Assembly: GCF_000429185.2 (NCBI RefSeq) | Contig: NZ_AUBJ02000001.1 | Location: 3,224,001-3,288,000, forward strand | Direction: 5' to 3' | DNA length: 64,000 nucleotides | From: Actinoalloteichus caeruleus DSM 43889 | GTDB taxonomy: Bacteria > Actinomycetota > Actinomycetes > Mycobacteriales > Pseudonocardiaceae | Part shown: positions 1-7,631 of the stretch, in pieces | How the letters are laid out: each line of letters begins with the position of its first letter | How positions within the stretch are numbered: the first letter of the stretch is position 1 | The notes under the pieces: generated by a model | Told to the model about the DNA's origin: nothing | What the model saw: the letters and a program-made list of their open reading frames with translations, nothing else | Database searches by the model: none | Made by a program: the position numbers and the translations under genes

Positions 1-1
1 C

Positions 2-1162
2 AGCCTGGTCTACCGGTTCGCCGCCTCGGCGCCGTTCTGGGTGGGGGCCCTCGCCGGTACCGGCGGTGTCGCCCCCGGCCAGGCCCGCCGGGCCGCGAGT
101 GGCGTCCTGCGGCACTTCGTCGACCGGGGGGCGTTGGGCGGGGACGGGCTGCTGTCCCTGGGCTGGCACCACGGGTGGCCGGGGATGCGGCAGTCCTACT
201 CGGGTCCGGCGTCCCCGTACTGGGCGGCCAAGGGGATGCTCGGGCTGGCGCTGCCCGCCGACCACCCGGTGTGGACGGACCAGGAGCTGCCGTTGCCGGT
301 GGAGACGGCGGACGTGTCCTCCGTGGTCACCGCCCCCGGGTGGTTGGTCACCGCCCGGCGGCGCGACGGCATCGTCACCGCCGTCAACCACGGGACCGAC
401 CACGCGGTCCTCGGCGCTGAGGTCGCCGACTCCCCGCTCTACGCCCGGTTGGGGTACTCGACGGCCACGGTCCCGCCGCTGACGGGTCCGACGGTGGCGG
501 ACCCGCTGGACAACTCGGTGGTCCTGCTCGATGCCGGGGGACGCGCCACCCACCGCACGGGGTTCGGGACGCTCCTCGCCGAGCACCGGTCACCCGACGT
601 GCTGGTCGCCGCCTCCTCCGGCCGGGTTCGCTGGGTCGACTCGACGGGCGACGCCTCCCCCGACCACGGTTCGGGCCGGACCGGGCCGGTGACGGCGGGA
701 CCGGTGGTGACGGTGGCCTCGGTCGTGCGGGACGGCGTGGAGGTGCGGATCGTCCGGGTGGCGCCACCCACTCCCGGCCAGCGGTGGCGGGCGGTGCGCC
801 TGGGCGGCTGGCCGGTGGCGGACGACGACCAGCCGACGGCGGGGTGCGGTGCGCGGGTGACGACCGCGCGGCTCAGCTCGGAGGTCCGCCCGCTGGTCGG
901 CCTGCCGCACGCCGGGGTGGTGGTGGAGCGCGGCACCGGCCCGCTCGCGGACTGGACGGCCGTTCCGTGGCTGGCCGCGCGGGGTGAGTCGCCGCACGGG
1001 GTGTTCGCGGCGGTGGTGGAGCTGCGGGGCACCGGCGGTGGCCACGGCGGGACGCCGCCCGACCCGACGGTCGACGTCGGGCCGGAGTCGGTGGCGGTGC
1101 GCTGGCTGGACGGCGTCCGGACCGAGGTCGCCATGCCCGCGTCCTCCGCGCGGGCGGACTGA
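2..1162 (+). CDS. DUF2264 domain protein, 3' part
   Basis: The reading frame is open from base 2, so the gene begins left of the window; the GTG at 41 is internal. The visible 386 codons start with SLVYRFAASAPFWVGALAG, which fits the conserved core of DUF2264 proteins just before their C-terminal beta-rich half. DUF2264 proteins are predicted to have an all-alpha toroid catalytic domain, with a possible role in polysaccharide breakdown; substrate is unknown. The motif SYSGPASPYWAAKG (residues about 65-78) is typical. No signal peptide or membrane segment can be judged because the N-terminus is missing. Family assignment is by recognition of the sequence; function is not demonstrated. Confidence 0.75.
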   Translation, partial: SLVYRFAASAPFWVGALAGTGGVAPGQARRAASGVLRHFVDRGALGGDGLLSLGWHHGWPGMRQSYSGPASPYWAAKGMLGLALPADHPVWTDQELPLPVETADVSSVVTAPGWLVTARRRDGIVTAVNHGTDHAVLGAEVADSPLYARLGYSTATVPPLTGPTVADPLDNSVVLLDAGGRATHRTGFGTLLAEHRSPDVLVAASSGRVRWVDSTGDASPDHGSGRTGPVTAGPVVTVASVVRDGVEVRIVRVAPPTPGQRWRAVRLGGWPVADDDQPTAGCGARVTTARLSSEVRPLVGLPHAGVVVERGTGPLADWTAVPWLAARGESPHGVFAAVVELRGTGGGHGGTPPDPTVDVGPESVAVRWLDGVRTEVAMPASSARAD

Positions 1163-1214
1163 TCCCCGCGCGCCTGGCCCTCCCTCTCGGGGCCGCACGG
1201 GCCGCCGTGCCGGT

Positions 1215-1244
1215 GGGCGCGGGTTGGCCGGTACCCGCGTGCCC
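1215..1244 (-). terminator. possible hairpin after the gvp cluster
   Basis: A GGGC-GCGGGT arm pairs with ACCCGC-GT-GCCC across an 8-base loop, with a two-base bulge. It lies 66 bases past the gvpK stop and between convergent genes. There is no U-tract, so termination is only inferred. Confidence 0.3.
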
Positions 1245-1309
1245 GCCGCACCGGCCCGCCGACCCGGCCACCGGTTCCGGCGATGGGGAGGGCGCGCCCA
1301 CGCCGCCAC

Positions 1310-1744
1310 CTACAGCAGGGAACCGAGGGGGCCCAGGTCGAGGTTCAGGTCGGAGGCGCGCAGGCCGTAGCGCTCACGCAACTCGGTCATCCTGTCCTCC
1401 AGCAGCATGAGCGTGAGACCCATGCGTTCCTCCTGCTCCTCGGTGAGGTCGCCCTGGTCGACCCGGCGCAGCGCCTGCCGCTCGACGAGCTGCCGCAGCA
1501 GCTCGACGATGGTCAGCACGAGCTTCATCAGGTCGCGTTCCACCGTGTCGGGGTGGGCGTCGACGCGGTTGGGGAGTTCCCTGGCCGCCTCGGTGAGCGC
1601 GGCCGTGACCCCGGCGCCCACCCCGTCCATGTCCGCGCCCCCGCCGGCCGCGGTGTTCGCGGCCCGCCCGCCGGGCTGGGTCCCACCGATCCTGATCGTC
1701 GAGGGCACGCCGCCGGTCGTCGGGCCGTCGTCCGTGTCCGCCAC
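1310..1744 (-). CDS. gvpK: gas vesicle protein GvpK
   Basis: Last gene of the gas-vesicle cluster. GvpK is an accessory protein needed for gas-vesicle assembly in several organisms; its exact step is unclear. The 144-residue product has a disordered Gly-rich N-terminus (about residues 1-40), then the conserved helical core with VERDLMKLVLTIVELLRQL and a C-terminal EERMGLTLMLLEDRM segment typical of GvpK. I chose GTG 1744 because a strong GGAAGGAGG lies just upstream; the frame is open to 1861 but that extension is low-complexity and overlaps gvpS. It follows gvpS by about 100 bases, the second longest gap in the cluster. Confidence 0.88.
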   Translation of the reverse strand: MADTDDGPTTGGVPSTIRIGGTQPGGRAANTAAGGGADMDGVGAGVTAALTEAARELPNRVDAHPDTVERDLMKLVLTIVELLRQLVERQALRRVDQGDLTEEQEERMGLTLMLLEDRMTELRERYGLRASDLNLDLGPLGSLL

Positions 1745-1848
1745 ACCGCCTCCTTCCACTCCACCACCGCTCCGGTGGTGCCCGTCGTCGGGCCGCCGCG
1801 CCGCCGGCCAGGAGCCCCGACCAGGCCTCGGGTGCCGTCCAGTTCGCC

Positions 1849-2076
1849 TCACCGCTCCCACGGCGAGGGGACGTCCGGCCGCACCGAGGTGATCAGCGCC
1901 CGCAGCGAGATGTGCACGAGGTCCACGTCCGCGATCGCCAGCGTCAGGTCACCGGTGAGCACCACCCCGCCGGCGAGCAGCCGGTCCAGCAGGTCCACCA
2001 GTGAGACGTCCCGGTTGGCCAGCGGGAGGTCACCGTCCTCGTCGCCGGGCACGAGTTCGGTCGCCATCCCGGTCAC
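1849..2076 (-). CDS. gvpS: GvpA/J-type gas vesicle protein GvpS
   Basis: Small member (75 residues) of the GvpA/GvpJ/GvpM fold. The core LVDLLDRLLAGGVVLTGDLTLAIADVDLVHISLRALI follows the helix-strand-strand-helix pattern of GvpA, in which the strands form the shell rib; GvpS/J/M are thought to act at the conical tips or in nucleation. The GTG at 2076 overlaps the gvpL stop (GTGA), so translation is probably coupled; an ATG at 2067 is the alternative start. Its position between gvpL and gvpK matches the Streptomyces gvp order, which is why I use the name gvpS. Confidence 0.82.
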   Translation of the reverse strand: MTGMATELVPGDEDGDLPLANRDVSLVDLLDRLLAGGVVLTGDLTLAIADVDLVHISLRALITSVRPDVPSPWER

Positions 2077-2930
2077 CGCTCCACGGTGGACGGGGAGGGG
2101 TCGGGCGAGGTCCGTTCGTCCAGGCCATCGGGGACGAACGAGTAGGGCACCCAGGGGCCGGTCAGCTCCACCCGCACCCCGGGTTCGGCCCGCGACCACC
2201 GCTCCACCTCCGCGGCGAAGGCCCGCGTGTTCTCCTCGGACACCAGGAACGCCGCGTTGAGCACGTTCCCGCCCCGGGCGCCGGACAGCTGGTTGTCCTG
2301 CGCGCGGTGCCTCCGCCGGGCCTCCGCCAGCTGGTCGAGGCGGTCGACCAGCCGGGTGGAGAGGTCCGACGCGCGTTCCCAGGCCCGTTCCCGCGCCTCG
2401 CGCCGCTGGATCCGGCGGCGCAGGTAGGCGCGTCCGGCGCCCCCACCGCCCGGGGTGGTGGGGCGGGAGGGCGCTGGTGCCGCCCGGTCACCCTCGTCCG
2501 CCGGGGCCGGGGTGTCGTCGGTGAAGACCTTGACGCCCCATTCGGCCCGACCGGCGAACCGGTCGAGGGCGGAGAGGAACTCCCGCGCCCGACCTCGCAC
2601 CATCTGGCGGACCCGTTCGTCGTCGTCGTAGATGGTGGCCAGCCGCAACGGCAGCACCGGTCGGTGGGCCGCCATGTCGGACACGACCGTGTGGTGTCCC
2701 CTGGCGACCGCTTCCAGCCGGCCGAGGTCGTTGAGGCTGTCCTTGAGGGCAGCCTCGCTGAAGTGGTCGCGGGGCAGGGAGCTGACCACCGCCGTCAGCG
2801 GGCCGACCGGCAGTGCCCGGACCGACGCGCCGTCGATGCCACCGGAGGGCGGTGTGTGCCCCTGCCCGCTGTCCGGTTCGCTCGTGGTGACGGCGTAGAC
2901 GTAGGTGATGGTGGCGAGCGTGGCCGTCAT
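2073..2930 (-). CDS. gvpL: gas vesicle protein GvpL (GvpF/L family)
   Basis: 285-residue GvpF/GvpL-family accessory protein. Members bind GvpA subunits and help start vesicle assembly. The N-terminal ferredoxin-like half begins TITYVYAV and contains LPLRLATIYDDDERV; the C-terminal half has GGNVLNAAFLVSEENTRAF and GPWVPYSFV, the usual family end. A Pro/Gly/Ala-rich linker of about 25 residues separates the halves and is longer than in GvpF of the same cluster. The ATG overlaps the gvpJ stop (ATGA), and the stop overlaps gvpS. A second, shorter F/L paralogue lies at 5546-6283. Confidence 0.9.
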   Translation of the reverse strand: MTATLATITYVYAVTTSEPDSGQGHTPPSGGIDGASVRALPVGPLTAVVSSLPRDHFSEAALKDSLNDLGRLEAVARGHHTVVSDMAAHRPVLPLRLATIYDDDERVRQMVRGRAREFLSALDRFAGRAEWGVKVFTDDTPAPADEGDRAAPAPSRPTTPGGGGAGRAYLRRRIQRREARERAWERASDLSTRLVDRLDQLAEARRRHRAQDNQLSGARGGNVLNAAFLVSEENTRAFAAEVERWSRAEPGVRVELTGPWVPYSFVPDGLDERTSPDPSPSTVER

Positions 2931-3355
2931 CGGGCATCCTCCTCTGTCTCCGCCACCGCACCGGACCGGGGAGCCGAGGGACCGTCCCGTTCGGCCTCGG
3001 TCCGACCGGAGGGGGCGAGGGTGGGGCGTTCACCGGCTTCCAGCGCCCGGATCCGGTCCCGCAGGCGTTCGTTCTCCTCGGCCAGGTCGCCTCGCCGGGC
3101 GCCGGAGGACAGCGTCGGGTCGTGTTCCCACCAGTCGATGCCCATCTCCTTGGCCTTGTCGACGGACGCGACCAGCAGGCGGAGCTTGATGGTGAGCAGC
3201 TCGATGTCGAGCAGGTTGATCTTGATGTCGCCGGCGATGACGACACCCTTGTCCAGGACCCGTTCCAGGATGTCGGCGAGGTTCGCCCCCGTCGACTGGG
3301 ACTGGGTGCCGGCGACCCGGGAGGGCGCCCCGGACCAGGCCATCGGTTCTGTCAT
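2927..3355 (-). CDS. gvpJ: gas vesicle protein GvpJ
   Basis: 142-residue GvpA-fold protein. Residues about 21-72 carry the core, with LERVLDKGVVIAGDIKIN and LLTIKLRLLVASVDKAKEMG, followed by WWEHDPTLSS and a charged C-terminal helix (LAEENERLRDRIRALE, coiled-coil-like). The WWE...DP signature and the extended tail separate GvpJ from GvpA. GvpJ is a minor shell or tip protein needed for nucleation. Start ATG 3355 has GGAGGGG upstream at good distance; the longer frame to 3733 runs antisense-like through gvpZ and is rejected. The stop overlaps the gvpL start. Confidence 0.88.
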   Translation of the reverse strand: MTEPMAWSGAPSRVAGTQSQSTGANLADILERVLDKGVVIAGDIKINLLDIELLTIKLRLLVASVDKAKEMGIDWWEHDPTLSSGARRGDLAEENERLRDRIRALEAGERPTLAPSGRTEAERDGPSAPRSGAVAETEEDAR

Positions 3356-3407
3356 CGCGCTGACCCCTCCTTCCTCGTCGCGAGACCTTCCCGGTGCCGG
3401 TGCGCGC

Positions 3408-4535
3408 TCAGCGCCGCGCCGAGGTCCGGTGCCGCCCGGCGGCCTCGTCCTCGTCGGCGTCGTCGACCTCGTCCTCCGGTCCCAGGTCGTCCTCGTCGGC
3501 GTCGTCCTCGAACTCGGGTCCGTCCTCCTCGTCGTCCTCGTCGTCGTCCTCGTCGTCGTCCTCGGCGCGCGCCTCACCCCGGTGGTCGTCCTCGTCGGCG
3601 TCGAACTCGTCCCGCCGTCCGGCGGTGGCGTCGTCCGGTTCGGAGGAGCGGTCCGCGTCCGACGGGGTGGCCCCGTCGTCGGGACGGTCCTCCTCGTCGC
3701 GGTCGACGACCGCGCCGTCGCGCACCTCGCCACGCCACCCGTCGGGCCGTTCCTCCCGGAGGGAGACGAAACGCCGGAAGTGGGCGAGGTCCCGCCGCAC
3801 CCTGCGCCGCTGCGCGCCGAAGGCGTTGCCGAGCCGCTCCAGCAGCCCTCGGGGCCGGTGGTCGAGCACGAGCAGGACCCGGGTCAGGTCGGGGGTCACG
3901 TCGTGGAAGGTCACCGTGCCCCGCGTGGTGCCCTTGGTCCCGTCCGAGGTCCAGCGGATGCGTTCGTCTGGCACCTGTTCGAGGATCTCCGCCCGCCACG
4001 TCCGCCGGGAGAACAGGATCCTGGCCGACCAGTCGGTGGTGGTGTCGTCGACCTGGTCCACCTCGCGGACACCCTCGGCGAACCGGTCGAAGTCCTGGAA
4101 CAGGGTCCACTGGTCGTAGACGTCCCGCACCGGCAGGCCGACGTCGAGGTCCTCGACGATGGTGACGGACCGGCCACCGCCCTTCTTCCTGGCGCGGCGG
4201 TCGAGCACGCGCCGGGTGGCGGTGCGCAGGCGGCCGCCGAGCGTGGAGAGGCCGGAGCGGACCGCGCCGAGCGGTCCTCGGCCGCCCTTCCCGTCGCCGG
4301 TGTCGTCGGTCGACACCGAGCGGTCGCCCCCGCCGGCCAGGCGCTGGGTGGCGGCGCCCATCCGGTGCCCCGCCCAGGTCAGCGCGTGCCTGGCCCGTGC
4401 CTGGAGGTGGCGTTCCACCTCCAGGAGGAGGCGTTCGCCGGAGGCGTTCCTGCTGGCGAGTTCGCGGAGGTTGGCCAGTGGCCCCTGCTCGTCCGCGCGC
4501 CCGGTCCTCTCCTTGACGTCGCTGGTCCTGGTCAT
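3408..4535 (-). CDS. gvpZ: GvpZ-like SRPBCC protein with acidic tail
   Basis: 375 residues. Residues about 120-270 form a SRPBCC (START/cyclase-dehydrase-like) lipid- or ligand-binding fold: SVTIVEDLDVGLPVRDVYDQ, the W(T/S)LFQDFDRF motif and a C-terminal RGLLERLGNAF helix. The N-terminal 120 residues are basic and Arg-rich; the last ~95 residues are almost pure Asp/Glu. Position between gvpY and gvpJ matches gvpZ of Streptomyces, whose role is unknown. The ATG overlaps the gvpY stop (ATGA at 4532-4535). The acidic tail may bind the basic tail of GvpY; that is inference. Confidence 0.78.
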   Translation of the reverse strand: MTRTSDVKERTGRADEQGPLANLRELASRNASGERLLLEVERHLQARARHALTWAGHRMGAATQRLAGGGDRSVSTDDTGDGKGGRGPLGAVRSGLSTLGGRLRTATRRVLDRRARKKGGGRSVTIVEDLDVGLPVRDVYDQWTLFQDFDRFAEGVREVDQVDDTTTDWSARILFSRRTWRAEILEQVPDERIRWTSDGTKGTTRGTVTFHDVTPDLTRVLLVLDHRPRGLLERLGNAFGAQRRRVRRDLAHFRRFVSLREERPDGWRGEVRDGAVVDRDEEDRPDDGATPSDADRSSEPDDATAGRRDEFDADEDDHRGEARAEDDDEDDDEDDEEDGPEFEDDADEDDLGPEDEVDDADEDEAAGRHRTSARR

Positions 4536-5278
4536 GCTCCACCCCGCTTGGTCCGCGTGCTCCGGCCGCTCGACCCGCCGGTCGTCGTCCCGCTCGTCGT
4601 CCTGCCTCGTCGCGCGCCCTCGGCCCTGGTGGTCCGGCCGGTCGGCCCGCCGGTGCCCCTGGACTTCGAGTCCTCACCGGACGAGGACGACTTCCTCCCT
4701 GGGGAACCCCCGGTCGTGCTCGAGCGCGACCGGGTGCTCGTTCGCCCGCTGGACCTGGTGGGTGCCGCGTCGTCGTCCTCGGCGGACCGGGCGTCCTCGC
4801 TCTCGCCGTCGACGTCCTCCGCGTCGGGTTCGCCGTCCCCGCTCCCGGAGGCCCGTCGCACCGACCTGCCCGCGTCGCGCGCCGACTCCCCCACGTCCGT
4901 CACGGTGTCCTCGGCGCGCTCGCCGGCGTTCGTGGCCGCCTCCTCGGCGGTGCCGGTGGCGTCCCGACCCTGTTCGGCGAGGGCGCGGGTGCGCTCGCCG
5001 AGGGTGTCGGCGAGGCGGTCGGCGCGGTGGGTCAGCGCGGCCTGGGCGGCGGTCTTGCCGGCCTCCCACAGGCTTTCCCTGGCCTGCTCCCGCAGCTCGT
5101 TGAGGTCGGCGGAGGTGCCGATCTCCTTCGCCACCGTGACCAGCATGCGTTTGGGGTCGAGGTCGAGCTTCTTGCCGACCAGCCACAGCCCGAGGCCGAT
5201 CGCGAGTTTCGCCTTCCGGCGGCGACCGAGCAGGTATCCACCCGCCACGGCCACCGCCACCTTCGCTCCGGTGTTCAC
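4532..5278 (-). CDS. gvpY: GvpY-like protein with basic Ser/Thr/Gly tail
   Basis: 248 residues. The N-terminus is a short hydrophobic segment (GAKVAVAVAGGYLLGRRRK then IGLGLWLVGKKL) that may insert in a membrane or cover the vesicle surface, followed by a helical region containing REQARESLWEAGKTAA and a long Ala/Glu/Arg repeat-like helix. The last ~110 residues are low-complexity Ser/Thr/Gly/Arg and net basic. Order and length match gvpY of the Streptomyces clusters; no biochemical role is known to me. It is coupled to gvpZ by a 4-base overlap and starts 7 bases after gvpG. Confidence 0.75.
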   Translation of the reverse strand: MNTGAKVAVAVAGGYLLGRRRKAKLAIGLGLWLVGKKLDLDPKRMLVTVAKEIGTSADLNELREQARESLWEAGKTAAQAALTHRADRLADTLGERTRALAEQGRDATGTAEEAATNAGERAEDTVTDVGESARDAGRSVRRASGSGDGEPDAEDVDGESEDARSAEDDDAAPTRSSGRTSTRSRSSTTGGSPGRKSSSSGEDSKSRGTGGPTGRTTRAEGARRGRTTSGTTTGGSSGRSTRTKRGGA

Positions 5279-5285
5279 CGTCGTC

Positions 5286-5531
5286 TCACCCTTCCGTTCC
5301 GCCCGGCCGGGGTCCGGCCAGCCGGTCCAGCAGCTCGTCCTCCCGGCTGTCGAACTCGTCCTCGCTGATCAGGCCGGCTTCCAGCTGCCGTTCCAGTTCG
5401 ACGAGTTCCCGGCGCACCGCCTCCGGTGCGTGGTACTCGCGCTCGGCCGCCGCCAGCACCTGCCGGAGGGTCCAGCCGACCCCCCGGGCGGGTGCGAGCG
5501 GAAGTCCCAGCACCATGCCCAGCAGACCCAC
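5286..5531 (-). CDS. gvpG: gas vesicle protein GvpG
   Basis: 81-residue GvpG. The hydrophobic start GLLGMVLGLPLAPARGVGW and the helix LRQVLAAAEREYHAPEAVRR, ending in LEAGLISEDEFDSREDELLDRL, are diagnostic of the family. GvpG works with GvpF and GvpL as an assembly accessory and does not form part of the main shell. It sits 14 bases after gvpF and 7 before gvpY. Confidence 0.9.
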   Translation of the reverse strand: MGLLGMVLGLPLAPARGVGWTLRQVLAAAEREYHAPEAVRRELVELERQLEAGLISEDEFDSREDELLDRLAGPRPGGTEG

Positions 5532-5545
5532 GGGTCACCCGCTCG

Positions 5546-6283
5546 TCACGCCGCCGTGGACGCCCGGAGGTCCACGAAGCTGTAGGGCGGGAGGGGGCCG
5601 ACGGCCCTGATCTCCAGCCATTCCCCGAACCGCCTCTCGGCCACGGCGACCTGGTCGTGGAAGGACTCCATGCCGTCGCGGGGCACCAGGAACGAGGCGT
5701 TGAGCAGCGGGCCGCCCACCTCGCTCGGGACCGTGCTGACCTGGTGGGCCGCGGGTCCCAGGACGTCGAGGACGGCCGAGGCGTCCTCCCGCCGGCGCAC
5801 GTCCAGGGCACCGGCGACCAGTTCTCCCAACCGGAGCCGGTCCTGGTGGCCCGCCCCCTCCCTGGTCCGTTCGTTGAGCCTCAGCAGCTCCGGGTCGGCG
5901 AGGAGGATCTGGCGGAGGACGACGTCCTCCCGGTGGGTCACCTTGACGTTGATCTCCACCATCTGGTCGACCTCGTCGAGCAGATGGGAGAAGTGGGCGG
6001 CACCGGCCGCGAGCTCGCGGAGGACGGTGCCCTCGTCGGGGGAGACGACCCCGAAACCGAAGGGCAGCACCGCGCCCTGCTCACCGAGGGCGTCCAGGAC
6101 CCGCTGGTGCGCGATCAGGTCGCGCCGTTTCCCCCGCAGGTCGCGGGGGGCCTCGCTGACCACGACGGCCAGTCCTCCGTCGCGCAGGACCCGCAGGGGC
6201 GGCCGGTCCGGGCCCACCCCGTGGTGGGAGGACAGGTCGGCGGGGTGGTCACCTCGGATGATCCCGTACAGGTAGAACGTCAT
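5546..6283 (-). CDS. gvpF: gas vesicle protein GvpF
   Basis: 245-residue GvpF/L family protein. It begins FYLYGIIRGDHPADL, has the family motif VLPFGFGVVSPDEGTV near residue 80 and the end segment GPLLNASFLVPRDGMESF...LPPYSFVDL. GvpF binds GvpA in cyanobacteria and haloarchaea and is thought to chaperone subunits onto growing vesicles. The ATG shares one base with the gvpA stop (TGATG), so production is likely tied to GvpA. It lacks the long Pro/Gly insert present in GvpL of this cluster. Confidence 0.92.
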   Translation of the reverse strand: MTFYLYGIIRGDHPADLSSHHGVGPDRPPLRVLRDGGLAVVVSEAPRDLRGKRRDLIAHQRVLDALGEQGAVLPFGFGVVSPDEGTVLRELAAGAAHFSHLLDEVDQMVEINVKVTHREDVVLRQILLADPELLRLNERTREGAGHQDRLRLGELVAGALDVRRREDASAVLDVLGPAAHQVSTVPSEVGGPLLNASFLVPRDGMESFHDQVAVAERRFGEWLEIRAVGPLPPYSFVDLRASTAA

Positions 6284-6723
6284 CAGCTGGCCTCCTCCTT
6301 GCGGCGAGCGCTCCGACGGCGTGGCTGCTCCTCGTCGTCACGTCCCTTCCCGGAGGCCTCCTCGCGACCGTCCCGGAAGGACTCCGCGACCGTCTCCACC
6401 GCCCCGGAGAGCGCGCCCTTGGACTTGCCCTTGGCGCCCTTCTCGGTGATGCTCCCGATCATCTCCGGAAGGGTCTCGGACTTGGAGTTGTGCGTCAGGT
6501 CGAGCCGGTTGCAGGCCTCGGCGAAACGCAGGTAGGTGTCCACACTGGCCACCACCACCCGAACGTCGATGGTCAGCAGTTCGATGCCGACCAGGGACAC
6601 CCGGACGAAGGCGTCGATCACCAGTCCCCGGTCCAGGATCAGTTCCAGGACGTCGTACAGGCTGCCGGACCGGCCGCCTCCCGAGCCGCTGGCCTGGCTG
6701 TTCTGCTGTGTCGCGACGGTCAT
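6283..6723 (-). CDS. gvpA: gas vesicle shell protein GvpA
   Basis: Main structural subunit; GvpA polymers form the ribs of the gas-permeable shell. Residues about 20-72 match the canonical core: [38 protein letters not shown] and [12 protein letters not shown] charged C-terminal extension of ~75 residues (KGKSKG...[12 protein letters not shown]) is typical of actinomycete GvpA and absent from cyanobacterial proteins. Start ATG 6723 has AGGAGG ten bases upstream; the frame continues to 6861 but without conserved sequence. A 142-base gap separates it from gvpO. Confidence 0.93.
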   Translation of the reverse strand: MTVATQQNSQASGSGGGRSGSLYDVLELILDRGLVIDAFVRVSLVGIELLTIDVRVVVASVDTYLRFAEACNRLDLTHNSKSETLPEMIGSITEKGAKGKSKGALSGAVETVAESFRDGREEASGKGRDDEEQPRRRSARRKEEAS

Positions 6724-6865
6724 CGTGCGCTGCCTCCTCTTCTGCCTCGGCGATCGTGCGCCGTGGAGCGTCTCGGCATGTCGTTCCCGTCGGCTCCGCG
6801 CCCGGTCGGCGCGGAGTGGCGGTGGCGTGGGCGGGCGGGGGCGGGTCGGGGCCGCCCGCACCGGG

Positions 6866-7186
6866 TCACCGGTCGGCCTGCCCCCGTGCGTAGCGCGCGA
6901 TCCGCTGGTAGCCCAGGAGCTCCCCGTCGGAGTCCACCTCGACCCGGTAGGTGGCCAGCAGGCTCATGGTGTCGGGGACCCTGGCGAGCTCGACGACCTC
7001 GAGGGTCACCTGCCAGCCCTCATCGGCGCGGGACAGGCCGGAGACGCTTTCCGGGACGAGTCCGGTGATGTCCTGGAACTGGTCCCGCGCCGCCCGCACC
7101 CGCTGGGCTGCTCCCAGCCGCCGGCCGGCGCGGGGCGCCTCCTCCTCGTCAGCGGTCCTCGGCGTGTCCGCGTCCTTCTCGGGCAT
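6866..7186 (-). CDS. gvpO: gas vesicle protein GvpO
   Basis: 106-residue GvpO, first gene of the cluster. The conserved C-terminal region reads [35 protein letters not shown] and [20 protein letters not shown], then ends in YARGQ; this is the standard GvpO pattern. GvpO is required for gas-vesicle formation in haloarchaea and affects gvp transcripts there; its action in actinobacteria is not known. ATG 7186 is preferred because GGGAGG lies eight bases upstream; the GTG at 7210 would put that site inside the gene. Confidence 0.9.
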   Translation of the reverse strand: MPEKDADTPRTADEEEAPRAGRRLGAAQRVRAARDQFQDITGLVPESVSGLSRADEGWQVTLEVVELARVPDTMSLLATYRVEVDSDGELLGYQRIARYARGQADR

Positions 7187-7251
7187 CTCCGCTGCCTCCC
7201 TCCCACCCACCGCCCGGTGTCACCGTGCGTGTCGCTGCGCTGGTCCGTCGT

Positions 7252-7277
7252 CTACCCGAACGAGTGAGAGGCGAAAC
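7252..7277 (-). promoter_or_regulatory. sigma-B-like promoter upstream of gvpO
   Basis: On the minus strand GTTT (7277-7274) is followed after 16 bases by GGGTAG (7257-7252). This fits the GTTT...GGGTA pattern of actinobacterial general-stress sigma factors (SigB/SigF group). It would give a leader of about 60 bases before the gvpO ATG at 7186. No good housekeeping -35/-10 pair was seen in the same 445-base interval. Confidence 0.5.
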
Positions 7278-7580
7278 GGCCGAGGAAGCGCCCTCCTCTC
7301 GACGCGATGGACGGGAGCGAGTGGGGAACGCCCGGTCAGCGAAGTCCTCACAGGACTTCTCCGGTGGCGGAACTCCCTGGTGACGAGCACCGGGTCGGCC
7401 GGAGCGGCGACCCTCGGCCGCCGGGGGTGGGGCGGCCGGGCGGCGCCGCCGGGGCGGGGAGGCGGGACGCGCCAGACCTTGGGCACGGGCTCACGGCCAC
7501 CACCGGCCGACCCCGTCGCCGCCCCACGCACCCCGCCGTCGAGGACGCCCCCACCCCTCCGCCCGAGACACCCCGCCCCC

Positions 7581-7612
7581 GTAGTGACCAAAGTATGTAT
7601 TGTGGTCACTAC
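7581..7612. promoter_or_regulatory. 32-bp palindromic operator candidate
   Basis: GTAGTGACCA and TGGTCACTAC form a perfect 10-base inverted repeat separated by 12 bases, 20 bases before the TetR start at 7632. TetR-family proteins commonly bind such dyads near their own gene, so autoregulation of the TetR/hydrolase pair is likely. The interval 7278-7580 otherwise shows no gene. Confidence 0.65.
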
Positions 7613-7631
7613 GACGTCCCCAGGAGAGGCG

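Noticed and set aside
3408-3600. Tandem repeat DNA (gtc/ctc-rich run)
   Set aside because: It is the coding sequence for the acidic tail of GvpZ, with irregular Asp/Glu codons rather than a true DNA repeat.
2001-5585. A 1194-codon open frame on the plus strand across the gvp cluster
   Set aside because: It runs antisense through six well-conserved gvp genes and is Arg/Pro/Val-rich; long antisense frames are expected at this GC content.
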